From: Mucilaginibacter sp. CSA2-8R
GTDB taxonomy: Bacteria; Bacteroidota; Bacteroidia; Sphingobacteriales; Sphingobacteriaceae
Length of the DNA stretch: 64,000 bases
NCBI RefSeq assembly: GCF_038806765.1
Contig: NZ_CP152389.1
Coordinates: 124,001-188,000 of the forward strand
Reading direction: 5' to 3'
A program made the position numbers and the translations under genes. The notes below the pieces were generated by a model, which was not told the DNA's origin, made no database searches, and saw only the letters and a program-made list of their open reading frames with translations. This document shows, one piece after another, positions 43,761-51,430 of the stretch (positions are counted from its first letter, which is position 1; each line of letters begins with the position of its first letter).

Positions 43761-44210
43761 ATGTCTGCGTACGAAATTTTAAGATACCTGCACTCTTTTG
43801 TAAGATTTATTGTGCTGGCTCTTGTTTTAGTGGCTATTATCCAATCTTTGGTGGGTTGGTTAGGGCACAAAACCTATTCGAAGGGAAACCGTAAGCTCAA
43901 CTTATTTGCCATGATCTCGGCGCACACACAATTGCTGATTGGCTTGGCATTGTATTTTTTGAGCCCCTTTGTACAGTTTGGCGGTAATACCATGAAAGAT
44001 GCTACCACCCGCTACTGGACTGTTGAGCACATTGCCATGATGATATTTGCATTGATTTTAATTACCATTGGCCACAGCCGATCTAAAAAAGCAGTTGTTC
44101 CGGAGGATAAACACCGCGCTATTGCCATATTTTATTTGCTGGCCGTGGTAGTAATTGTAGTAGCTATCCTGCAAAGTCACCGTCCGTTTTTAGGCGTAAC
44201 CGGATTGTAA
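43761..44210 (+). CDS. Four-helix inner membrane protein, unknown
   Basis: 149 residues with four transmembrane helices: FVRFIVLALVLVAIIQSLVGWL, LFAMISAHTQLLIGLALYFL, VEHIAMMIFALILITIGHS and IAIFYLLAVVVIVVAIL. Conserved-looking His residues (LHSFVRF, SAHTQ, VEHIA, IGHSR) at helix ends resemble heme-binding b561-type proteins, but that is only a suggestion. I chose the ATG at 43761, which fits the promoter; the frame is open further upstream without sense. Monocistronic, just upstream of the trp attenuator. Confidence 0.65.
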   Translation: MSAYEILRYLHSFVRFIVLALVLVAIIQSLVGWLGHKTYSKGNRKLNLFAMISAHTQLLIGLALYFLSPFVQFGGNTMKDATTRYWTVEHIAMMIFALILITIGHSRSKKAVVPEDKHRAIAIFYLLAVVVIVVAILQSHRPFLGVTGL

Positions 44211-44286
44211 AAGCGCATTTTGTTTCGGCTAACAGGTTTTAGCAAAAATTATTGCCCTGCATAACGAAAAAAAGTTTCATAAAAAG

Positions 44287-44316
44287 TTTGCAGCGCCATA
44301 TTTCTTTCTATATTTG
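44287..44316 (+). promoter_or_regulatory. Promoter of the trp operon
   Basis: TTTG at 44287-44290, 18-base spacer, TATATTTG at 44309-44316. Both elements match the Bacteroidota consensus exactly. Transcription should start just before the leader-peptide ATG at 44328. Confidence 0.75.
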
Positions 44317-44327
44317 CCTTTGTATAT

Positions 44328-44372
44328 ATGACAAAACAATTGCATAATCTTGGCTGGTGGCACCTTAATTAA
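44328..44372 (+). CDS. trpL: trp operon leader peptide
   Basis: 14-codon frame MTKQLHNLGWWHLN with two adjacent Trp codons (44355-44360), starting about 12 bases after the -7 element and ending 108 bases before trpE. It is the classic sensor of an attenuator: scarce charged tRNA-Trp stalls the ribosome at the TGG pair and changes folding of the RNA downstream. It matches no protein and has no other evident role. Confidence 0.85.
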   Translation: MTKQLHNLGWWHLN

Positions 44373-44457
44373 AGGAGCCCGGTAAGTTTATGAATTAAAA
44401 AATTAAGCAATTATAAACCTGATTTGAGACCCGGCGCTAACCACGCCGGGTTTTTTT
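44373..44457 (+). promoter_or_regulatory. trp attenuator region with terminator
   Basis: After the leader peptide comes a segment with GTTTAT (about 44386) complementary to ATAAAC (about 44414). CCGG at 44379-44382 can pair with CCGG at 44431-44434 inside the terminator's 5' arm. These are candidate antiterminator pairings. The terminator itself is ACCCGGCG/CGCCGGGT (44429-44436 and 44444-44451) with a 7-base loop and seven T. Exact alternative pairing was not computed. Confidence 0.7.
44429..44457 (+). terminator. trp attenuator terminator
   Basis: Perfect 8-bp GC-rich stem ACCCGGCG/CGCCGGGT, loop CTAACCA, run of seven T, 22 bases before trpE. Confidence 0.88.
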
Positions 44458-44479
44458 ATGGATATTTGTTAACCCATTT

Positions 44480-45892
44480 ATGCAAAAGTTTAAACTACAT
44501 ACTAACTATAAAAAACTGCTTGCCGATACCACTACCCCGGTAAGTATTTATCTGCGATTGCGCGATATATTTCCTAATTCGTTGCTGTTAGAGAGTTCTG
44601 ATTACCATAGCCGAGATAACAGCTTAAGCTATATATGCTGTGAGCCTATTGCCGGTTTAGTTTTAAACCAGGGCGAATTGCGTGAGCAGTACCCAGATGG
44701 CAGTGAGGAAACTTTTGCTGCAGGGCAATTTAATCTGGTAAACCAGATAGATGCCTTTTTAAAACGTTTTGATGCAAACACCCTGCCGCTCAAAGTGATC
44801 AGCAGTGGTATGTTTGGTTATTTTACGCACGAGGCGGTAGAGCATTTTGAAACCATCACCTTAAAAAAAATAGCTGATGATCCTCGCAAGGTGCCCGAAA
44901 TGCAGTATCATATTTACCGATACATCATCGCTATAGATCATTTTAAGAACGAGCTTTATATATTCGAGAATCGTTTTGGTGAAACGCCGGATAACAACGA
45001 GGGTATTGAAAAAATGCAATACCTATTGAAGAGTAAAGATTTTCCGGAATATTATTTTCAAAGTAAAGACGCTGAGCAGTCGAACCTGACCGACGACGGT
45101 TTTATGGCCATTGTTGAGAAAATGAAGCAGCACATTTATCGTGGCGACGTTTTCCAGATTGTGCCATCACGTGCTTTTTCGCAAGCCTTTGCCGGCGATG
45201 AGTTTAACGTGTACCGAGCCCTGCGCTCCATTAACCCGTCGCCTTATTTGTTTTATTTTGACTACGGTGATTTCCGCATTTTTGGTTCATCGCCTGAGGC
45301 GCAGATTACCATCAAAAACCGGGTAGCCAGCATTTACCCTATAGCAGGTACATTTAAACGCACCGGTAACGACGAGAATGATGCCGAGGCTGCAAAAGCG
45401 CTTGAAAATGATCCTAAAGAATCTGCCGAGCACGTAATGCTGGTAGATTTGGCCCGTAACGATTTAAGTCGCCATTGCGAGCAGGTTGCCGTTAAGGCAT
45501 TTAAACAGGTGCAGTATTATTCGCATTTAATTCACCTGGTTTCGCATGTAAGCGGTAAGTTAAAGCCTAATGTTTCGTCGTTTAAAATAGTAGCCGATAC
45601 CTTCCCGGCCGGTACACTGAGCGGTGCGCCAAAATTTAGGGCGATGGAAATTATTGACGAGAACGAAAACGTTAAACGTAGTTTTTACAGCGGCGCGATA
45701 GGTTACCTGGGTTTTAATGGCGATTTTAACCATGCCATTATGATACGCTCGCTGCTAAGCAAAAATAGTGTATTACATTACCAGGCAGGTGCCGGTATTG
45801 TAGCTGATTCGGTTGCCCAAAGTGAACTTAACGAGGTCAATAATAAAGTAGCTGCCTTGCGTAAAGCTATTGAGATGGCGCAGGAATTGTAG
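44480..45892 (+). CDS. trpE: Anthranilate synthase component I
   Basis: 470-residue chorismate-using subunit of anthranilate synthase. LLLESSD at residues 35-41 contains the LLES motif of the Trp feedback-inhibition site. The catalytic half includes GDVFQIVPSRAFSQ, PSPYLFYFDYGDFRIFGSSPEAQ, YPIAGTFKRTG and the late AGAGIVADSV. It would form a complex with TrpG encoded 48 bases downstream. It is the first structural gene behind the leader-peptide attenuator, so both feedback inhibition and attenuation are implied. Confidence 0.96.
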   Translation: MQKFKLHTNYKKLLADTTTPVSIYLRLRDIFPNSLLLESSDYHSRDNSLSYICCEPIAGLVLNQGELREQYPDGSEETFAAGQFNLVNQIDAFLKRFDANTLPLKVISSGMFGYFTHEAVEHFETITLKKIADDPRKVPEMQYHIYRYIIAIDHFKNELYIFENRFGETPDNNEGIEKMQYLLKSKDFPEYYFQSKDAEQSNLTDDGFMAIVEKMKQHIYRGDVFQIVPSRAFSQAFAGDEFNVYRALRSINPSPYLFYFDYGDFRIFGSSPEAQITIKNRVASIYPIAGTFKRTGNDENDAEAAKALENDPKESAEHVMLVDLARNDLSRHCEQVAVKAFKQVQYYSHLIHLVSHVSGKLKPNVSSFKIVADTFPAGTLSGAPKFRAMEIIDENENVKRSFYSGAIGYLGFNGDFNHAIMIRSLLSKNSVLHYQAGAGIVADSVAQSELNEVNNKVAALRKAIEMAQEL

Positions 45893-45940
45893 ATTAAAGA
45901 ATTAACACAAGTTTAGCAGGCTGTAAAAGCTTAAGTAACT

Positions 45941-46612
45941 ATGAATAATACAGACGGTAAAGTGGCCACAGAAAATAAAGGTGCAGGCAGAATTTTAATT
46001 GTAGATAATTACGACTCGTTTACTTACAACCTGGTGCATTTGATAAATGAATTAGGCTTGGAATGCGAGGTGTGGCGTAACGACCAGTTTAAGCTGGAAG
46101 ATATAGAACAGTTTGATAAAATTATTTTATCGCCGGGGCCGGGTATCCCATCTGAGGCGGGTTTGCTGCTGGATGTAATTAAGACGTATGCGCCTACCAA
46201 AAGTATATTTGGCGTTTGTTTAGGTCAGCAGGCTATTGCCGAAGCGTTTGGTGGCAGTTTGTATAATTTAAGCCGGCCAATGCACGGCATCGCAACGCCT
46301 GTTAAAGTAACTGATGCCACTGAGGCCCTGTTTACCGGTTTGCCCGAGCAAATTAATGTAGGCCGTTACCACTCATGGGTGGTTTCGAAAGAGGGTTTGC
46401 CTGATGATTTAGTAGTTACCGCCATCGACGAAAAAGATAACTCGATTATGGCACTGCGTCACAAAACATTAGATGTACGCGGTGTACAGTTTCATCCCGA
46501 ATCGGTACTTACCGAGTACGGTAAAGAAATGATGCGTAACTGGCTTAGCATACCATCGGTAGGCGGTTTTATAGAAAAGCAGGCAGCATCTTCAGAAGAG
46601 AATTTATATTAA
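45941..46612 (+). CDS. trpG: Anthranilate synthase component II (glutamine amidotransferase)
   Basis: 223-residue class I glutamine amidotransferase supplying ammonia to TrpE. It has LIVDNYDSFTYNLVH, LSPGPGIPSEAG, the nucleophile Cys93 in FGVCLGQQA and the His-Glu pair in VQFHPESVLTEYG. The first 17 residues (MNNTDGKVATENKGAGR) are a polar extension relative to most homologues; no better start is visible. p-Aminobenzoate synthases share this fold, but the context supports trp. Confidence 0.93.
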   Translation: MNNTDGKVATENKGAGRILIVDNYDSFTYNLVHLINELGLECEVWRNDQFKLEDIEQFDKIILSPGPGIPSEAGLLLDVIKTYAPTKSIFGVCLGQQAIAEAFGGSLYNLSRPMHGIATPVKVTDATEALFTGLPEQINVGRYHSWVVSKEGLPDDLVVTAIDEKDNSIMALRHKTLDVRGVQFHPESVLTEYGKEMMRNWLSIPSVGGFIEKQAASSEENLY

Positions 46613-46665
46613 ATATATTAGTTGGCCTCCTGCTTTACGTTTACTATAAGTGGGGGAGATGATTT

Positions 46666-47451
46666 ATGACAATATTAGATAAAATAGTACAGCGTAAAAA
46701 GAAAGAGGTAATGGCATCTAAAATGGTTACCTCTTATACACAATTAGAAGAGCGCGAATTATTTTCGCGGGAACCATTATCCTTCCGCGATTTTTTGCTG
46801 GATCCGGACCGTACCGGAATTATTGCCGAATTTAAGCGCAAATCGCCATCAAAAGGTATTATTAACGATGACGTTAAAGTTCGTGAGGTAACCAAGGCCT
46901 ATGAGCAGGCCGGTGCTTCGGCTTTATCGGTACTAACCGACCGCAACTTTTTTGGCGGTAGCAAAACCGATTTGCTCACCGCTGCCCGGTTTTGTTATGT
47001 GCCTATTTTGCGTAAGGATTTCATGATTGATGAGTACCAGATTGTGGAAGCCAAAACCCTGGGTGCCGATATTGTTTTACTGATTGCAGCTATACTTACG
47101 CCAGCCGAAATTAAACAGTTTGCGGCTCTGGCCAAAAGCATAGGCCTTAATGTACTGCTTGAGGTGCACAACCTGGAAGAGCTGGAGCGTAGCCTGGATG
47201 ATAACATAGATGCCGTAGGCGTTAACAACCGTAACCTGGCCGATTTTACCGTATCGGTCGAAAACTCGTTCCGGCTGGTAGAGCATATTCCTGATAGCTT
47301 CTTAAAAATATCTGAAAGCGCTATCAGTAACCCGGAAACCATAAAGCAATTAAAAGCGGTAGGCTTTAACGGCTTTTTAATTGGCGAAAATTTTATGCGC
47401 CAGGCCAATCCGGGTGCGGCAATGGAAGCCTTTGTGGCTGAATTGAAATAG
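46666..47451 (+). CDS. trpC: Indole-3-glycerol phosphate synthase
   Basis: 261-residue TIM-barrel enzyme that closes the indole ring from carboxyphenylamino-deoxyribulose phosphate. Catalytic and phosphate motifs appear in order: IIAEFKRKSPSKGII, LSVLTDRNFFGGS, LRKDFMIDEYQI, LLEVHNLEEL, GVNNRNLADF, ISESAIS and GFLIGENFMR. It follows trpG by 53 bases. trpD, trpF, trpB and trpA, which usually accompany it in this phylum, are not found next to it in this window. Confidence 0.95.
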   Translation: MTILDKIVQRKKKEVMASKMVTSYTQLEERELFSREPLSFRDFLLDPDRTGIIAEFKRKSPSKGIINDDVKVREVTKAYEQAGASALSVLTDRNFFGGSKTDLLTAARFCYVPILRKDFMIDEYQIVEAKTLGADIVLLIAAILTPAEIKQFAALAKSIGLNVLLEVHNLEELERSLDDNIDAVGVNNRNLADFTVSVENSFRLVEHIPDSFLKISESAISNPETIKQLKAVGFNGFLIGENFMRQANPGAAMEAFVAELK

Positions 47452-47512
47452 GTAGTTGTTAGGTAAAGAAATACTGTTTAATTGATGGAACGACTTCTCT
47501 TTACTAAAATCT

Positions 47513-47520
47513 TATCTTTA
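47513..47520 (+). promoter_or_regulatory. -7 promoter element (7 of 8)
   Basis: TATCTTTA differs from TAnnTTTG at the last base and ends 5 bases before the GTG at 47526. Confidence 0.3.
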
Positions 47521-47525
47521 CAGCT

Positions 47526-48125
47526 GTGAGCGAAAGAACCATTTTAAAACTGCAATTACCCACCGATCCGCGTTGGGTAACCAACGTGGTGGAAAGTAAT
47601 ATTGAGGAAATATTAACCGATCATGCTTTTTGTGAGCAAAAGGCGGCCAGTAATGCCATTACGCTCATTGTGCAAAATCCTAACCTGAGCGATTTGGTGC
47701 AGGAGATGGCTTTGCTGGTGCAGGAAGAAATGGATCACTTTAAGCGTGTACACGACATTATTTTGGCCCGCGGCTATACATTGGGCCGCGAGCGTAAAGA
47801 TGATTACGTAGGCGAGCTGCTCAAATTTATGAAAAAGGGTGGCAGCCGCGAAGAGCAACTGATAGACCGCCTGCTTTTTGCTGCTATGATTGAGGCACGC
47901 AGTTGTGAACGCTTTAAGGTGCTATCCGAAAATATCAATGATGCCGAGCTGGCCGCTTTTTATCATGAGCTGATGATTAGTGAGGCTACCCATTACACCA
48001 CCTTTATACGCCTGGCAAAAAAGTATGCCGGCAAAATTGATGTAGACAGCCGCTGGAATGCCTTTTTGGCCTATGAGGCCGATGTGATTAAAAATTACGG
48101 TAAAAAGGAAACTATACACGGTTAA
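47526..48125 (+). CDS. miaE: tRNA-(ms2io6A)-hydroxylase, MiaE-like
   Basis: 199-residue di-iron monooxygenase-like protein that hydroxylates the isopentenyl group of modified A37 in tRNA. The ferritin-like ligands are visible in VQEEMDHFKRVHD (E-x2-H), IEARSCERF and MISEATHYTTF (E-x2-H). The start is GTG at 47526 (MSERTILKLQLP), preceded by a partial -7 element only 5 bases before it. It follows trpC but has its own likely promoter. Other ferritin-like hydroxylases are possible, but the whole-length pattern fits MiaE well. Confidence 0.85.
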   Translation: MSERTILKLQLPTDPRWVTNVVESNIEEILTDHAFCEQKAASNAITLIVQNPNLSDLVQEMALLVQEEMDHFKRVHDIILARGYTLGRERKDDYVGELLKFMKKGGSREEQLIDRLLFAAMIEARSCERFKVLSENINDAELAAFYHELMISEATHYTTFIRLAKKYAGKIDVDSRWNAFLAYEADVIKNYGKKETIHG

Positions 48126-48134
48126 GCCTTGGAG

Positions 48135-48162
48135 AGTCCGGCAATTTAAGCTAAGCCGGACT
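48135..48162. terminator. Hairpin between miaE and the FAD monooxygenase, no T run
   Basis: Perfect 8-bp stem AGTCCGGC/GCCGGACT with a 12-base loop containing TTAAGCTAA. It overlaps the last codons and stop of the leftward gene. It lacks a T run on either strand, so it may be a processing or stability element instead of a terminator. Confidence 0.45.
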
Positions 48163-49764
48163 GGTAGGGTAGGGAATACATCCTGCTACATTTTCGAGGT
48201 AATTTTTCATCATTTCCAGATCTACCACGTCGTTAATAAAGCCAATATGCATATCGGGCCGCACAATAAGCGCTTTGCTTTGCCCGGCGTTAATCCCAAA
48301 TGTATCAAAAACCCGCTGGTTTTTTACCGATGGCGGCAGGTGATAAAAGTTAAGCCATCCATTATAATTCTGCGTAATCCATTTGGCTAGGCTAAATACG
48401 TATAATTCCTGCAATAAACCCATGGTAATTAAAGTAAAACCGGGTTTGCCGCACCAGGCGTGTAAGTCGGTTTGTTGCTGTTTTTTCTCGTCGTATATTT
48501 TTAAATAAGGTAGCCTGTCGCCTGCTTTAATAGTAGTTAATTGACTCAAATGCAAATTTAAGCTGCTATGGGTGTAGCTAATACCGGTTTGCGATACGCG
48601 TTTAAAAAGCTTAAACCTTAAGGCTTCGTTTTGCCATGCCTTGCGTAACAGTACTGGTAAAAGCCACTTTTTAGCCGGCCTGGCCCATAAGCTATCTGAT
48701 ATAATTATTTTAAATGCCCGGTCAGTACTTTGAAGTAAGTCTTTAGCTACCGGCATGCGCTCGGCAGCATAGCTGTTTAATATCTCCGGTTTTAATTTAT
48801 TTTGTATTACACCTGCAAGTTTCCAGGCTAGGTTGTAAGCGTCCTGCAGTCCGGTATTCATGCCCTGCCCGCCAATAGGAGAGTGAATGTGGGCCGCATC
48901 GCCAATTAAAAAGCAACGCCCTAGGCTAAACCTGACCGCCATGCGGTGATGCAACTGGTAGGTAGTAAACCAGGTACAATCTAAAACGGGCAGATTACTG
49001 CCGGTAATCTTTTTTAAAGCAGGCAGCACGTCGGCTAACGTAAATTCTGGCTTGTTGACTAACTCTGGCGGAATATTGCCTACAATGCGATAAGCACCCT
49101 GCCCAGGCATCGGGAAAAATGCGGCAAAGTCTCTCGGCGCTAAATAAATGTTAATTAGTTTCTCATTACCCGGCATAATTACATCCGCCAGGTAAAACCG
49201 GCTGTGATAGGTATCTCCATTAAACCGAATTTGCAGCTGTTTCCTTACCTGGCTATGTGCACCATCGGCCCCAATGAGCCACTGGCAGGTTAAAGTATAG
49301 TGTTGTTCGCCATTGCTCAGGGTTGCTTTAACTTCGCCCGGTTGCTGTTGCAAATCTGTTAATGAAGTATTCCAGTATACCGGGCAGCTTCTATCTGTCA
49401 AATAATTGAGCAGCGTTCGTTCGTTCTTATTTTGTGGATAGATATGTACAAAGGGGAAAGGCGTTTCGTCCTGCCCAGTGTTTTGTATAGCAAAACTGGC
49501 TTTTTGTTCGCCCTCATCATAAAAGTTGACGCCTGCGGCTGCAAAGCCTTCTGCAATAACGGTATCGACAATGCCTAACTGACGGTAAATCTCTAAGGAG
49601 CGTGCTTGTACGGCCAGCGCTCTTGACTGGCGGGTTGGCCCCTGACGGTTATCAATAATAACAGGTTGCAGGCCGTAGCGCAGTAATTGTGCTGCCATCA
49701 TTAAGCCTGATGGTCCGGCGCCTACAATTAATACCTGGGTTGGGCTTTGAGCAACAGGTGTCAT
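48151..49764 (-). CDS. FAD-dependent aromatic hydroxylase-like monooxygenase
   Basis: 537-residue class A flavoprotein monooxygenase (PheA/TfdB/MhpA group). FAD motifs are clear: LIVGAGPSGLMMAAQLL at the N-terminus, LIGADGAHSQVR (DG motif) and CFLIGDAAHIHSPIGGQGMNTGLQD (GD motif). A thioredoxin-like C-terminal domain, usual in phenol hydroxylases, seems present from about residue 395. I chose the ATG at 49762-49764; TTG at 49770 is possible. The substrate, probably a phenolic compound or antibiotic, is unknown. Monocistronic. Confidence 0.88.
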   Translation of the reverse strand: MTPVAQSPTQVLIVGAGPSGLMMAAQLLRYGLQPVIIDNRQGPTRQSRALAVQARSLEIYRQLGIVDTVIAEGFAAAGVNFYDEGEQKASFAIQNTGQDETPFPFVHIYPQNKNERTLLNYLTDRSCPVYWNTSLTDLQQQPGEVKATLSNGEQHYTLTCQWLIGADGAHSQVRKQLQIRFNGDTYHSRFYLADVIMPGNEKLINIYLAPRDFAAFFPMPGQGAYRIVGNIPPELVNKPEFTLADVLPALKKITGSNLPVLDCTWFTTYQLHHRMAVRFSLGRCFLIGDAAHIHSPIGGQGMNTGLQDAYNLAWKLAGVIQNKLKPEILNSYAAERMPVAKDLLQSTDRAFKIIISDSLWARPAKKWLLPVLLRKAWQNEALRFKLFKRVSQTGISYTHSSLNLHLSQLTTIKAGDRLPYLKIYDEKKQQQTDLHAWCGKPGFTLITMGLLQELYVFSLAKWITQNYNGWLNFYHLPPSVKNQRVFDTFGINAGQSKALIVRPDMHIGFINDVVDLEMMKNYLENVAGCIPYPTSPA

Positions 49765-49842
49765 ATCCAAATATGCTCAAAAATATTGGGCTGATGAATT
49801 AAGTCAATCAGTAAATAATAGCTGCGAATATATCAGACCGAA

Positions 49843-50553
49843 TCATGCTTTATACAGCAGAAAAATAACCGGACGTTTGTGCAAATCAGGTTGCTGCTTT
49901 TTCCATTGGTCAACGGTTTGGGTTTGTACCATCTCGTCGAGCGCGGTAAGATTACAGGCAATGCATAGCCGGGTTGCTGGTTTGCAAACTTTTAACACTT
50001 CATCCAGCAATTGGTTATTACGGAATGGGGTTTCGATAAACAACTGTGTCTGACCAAAGCGTTCGGCCTGGCTTTCTAACTCTTTAATGCGCTTGCTGCG
50101 CTGGCCTTTATCAATAGGCAAATAACCATGAAAAGTAAAGCTCTGCCCGTTAAACCCCGAGGCCATCAGCGATAATAAAATAGAGCTTGGTCCAACCAAA
50201 GGCACTACCTTAATGCCCCGGCGATGCGCTTCGGCTACGATGTCTGCTCCAGGGTCGGCTACGCCCGGGCAACCGGCCTCGCTCATTAAACCGGCATCGC
50301 GACCGGCAGTTAAACCGCTAAAAAAGGTGGCAATATCTGCACTGCGCTGGTGCTTGCCATAATCGTGTATGATGAGTTGGTTTTGCGGGGTAGTCAGGCC
50401 GGCTTGTTTAAGAAACTTGCGGGCAGTCTTTTCGTTCTCTACAATATACTCGGTAATCTGGTTAATGGTATGTACCAGGTAGGGCGTAAATGATTGGGCC
50501 GCGGCATCATCAGCAAGCGGAACCGGTATTAAAAAAAGTGTTCCGGCGGGCAT
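49843..50553 (-). CDS. RsmI-like SAM-dependent methyltransferase
   Basis: 236-residue tetrapyrrole-methylase-fold protein like 16S rRNA 2'-O-methyltransferase RsmI. It has GTLFLIPVPLAD at the start, GLMSEAGCPGVADPGADIVAEA (the RsmI signature) and VPLVGPSSILLSLMASGFNGQSF. E. coli RsmI is near 286 residues, so this is a shorter form lacking part of the C-terminal region. Bacteroidota often carry a second, short RsmI-like gene besides the full one, so its target may not be C1402 of 16S rRNA. Confidence 0.82.
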   Translation of the reverse strand: MPAGTLFLIPVPLADDAAAQSFTPYLVHTINQITEYIVENEKTARKFLKQAGLTTPQNQLIIHDYGKHQRSADIATFFSGLTAGRDAGLMSEAGCPGVADPGADIVAEAHRRGIKVVPLVGPSSILLSLMASGFNGQSFTFHGYLPIDKGQRSKRIKELESQAERFGQTQLFIETPFRNNQLLDEVLKVCKPATRLCIACNLTALDEMVQTQTVDQWKKQQPDLHKRPVIFLLYKA

Positions 50554-50609
50554 GTTGCAAATTTGGCTTTTTTATTTTTAAATTAGGTTAAACAATAACA
50601 TAGTTGCGT

Positions 50610-51326
50610 ATGAAATCACTGAGTAAAGATTGGTTTATAGAGGGAGTTTTTGATTTTGAACACAAAAAGTATGTTTTACTGGCTTATTTGCAGGAAATTA
50701 ACCGGCACTTCGATAAAAGTCATTTATACCCTAACTTGGCCGACCTGATGTTTCATTACCGTAACCTGCTTAATTTTAAAGATAATAAAACGGTACTGCA
50801 ACAAACCTTTCCGCAGCGGATAAGCAAAGCCGACTTTGAAGCAGTAAAGCTTACTTATAAAAAGATGGTGCAGGATGATTACACCATGCAGGAAATAGAG
50901 CGCATTATAACCTACGCCTTAAAAAAGATGGACCCCGCCCTGCAAACGGGGCAGGAGATTTACGATTTTGTAGAAAGCTGCCTGGATATTGACCCCATAG
51001 GTTTAGTACCGCTGATGCCTTACAATGGCTATTTTACGCTAAGCAACGGCACCCACAGAACTAATTGGGTGTATGAATATCAGATTGCCTTGTTCGAAAA
51101 CCAAAGCGATAAGTACCGGGGCATCCACATTAACCTGATTGATATTTTTGAGCAAAGTTTGGTAAACACACCACAAGCTATCAAACAGCAACTCATCAAA
51201 AACCGCAGGCATTTGCCTAACCCGGCCATGTACCATGTGCAAAGCAATGTGACTTTCCCCTTAGAGCAAACGCTGTTGCCGGTAGCCAAACGGCGGTTGG
51301 TGAGGTTTATATCTGATGCGGCTTAG
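50610..51326 (+). CDS. Uncharacterised conserved-looking protein
   Basis: 238-residue soluble protein, no signal or membrane segment. The first half is helical and basic (DWFIEGVFDFEHKKYVLLAYLQEINRHF, FPQRISKADFEAVKLTYKKM). A central CLDIDPIGLVPLMPYNGYF and NWVYEYQIALF segment looks beta-rich. No motif I recognise. I chose the ATG at 50610; a TTG two codons upstream is also in frame. It diverges from the RsmI-like gene across 56 bases. Confidence 0.65.
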   Translation: MKSLSKDWFIEGVFDFEHKKYVLLAYLQEINRHFDKSHLYPNLADLMFHYRNLLNFKDNKTVLQQTFPQRISKADFEAVKLTYKKMVQDDYTMQEIERIITYALKKMDPALQTGQEIYDFVESCLDIDPIGLVPLMPYNGYFTLSNGTHRTNWVYEYQIALFENQSDKYRGIHINLIDIFEQSLVNTPQAIKQQLIKNRRHLPNPAMYHVQSNVTFPLEQTLLPVAKRRLVRFISDAA

Positions 51327-51353
51327 CTAACATAAAATGTACGTGCCTATAAA

Positions 51354-51408
51354 AAAATAAGCCGTACTGTTGGTCATGTTTAGCAAAACCAGCAGCACGG
51401 CTTATTTT
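51354..51408. terminator. Extended bidirectional terminator hairpin
   Basis: Outer stem AAAATAAGCCGT/ACGGCTTATTTT and an inner stem CTGTTGGT/ACCAGCAG with one G-T pair. It sits between converging genes. Confidence 0.8.
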
Positions 51409-51430
51409 TATAAACGTTTACTACTGATGG

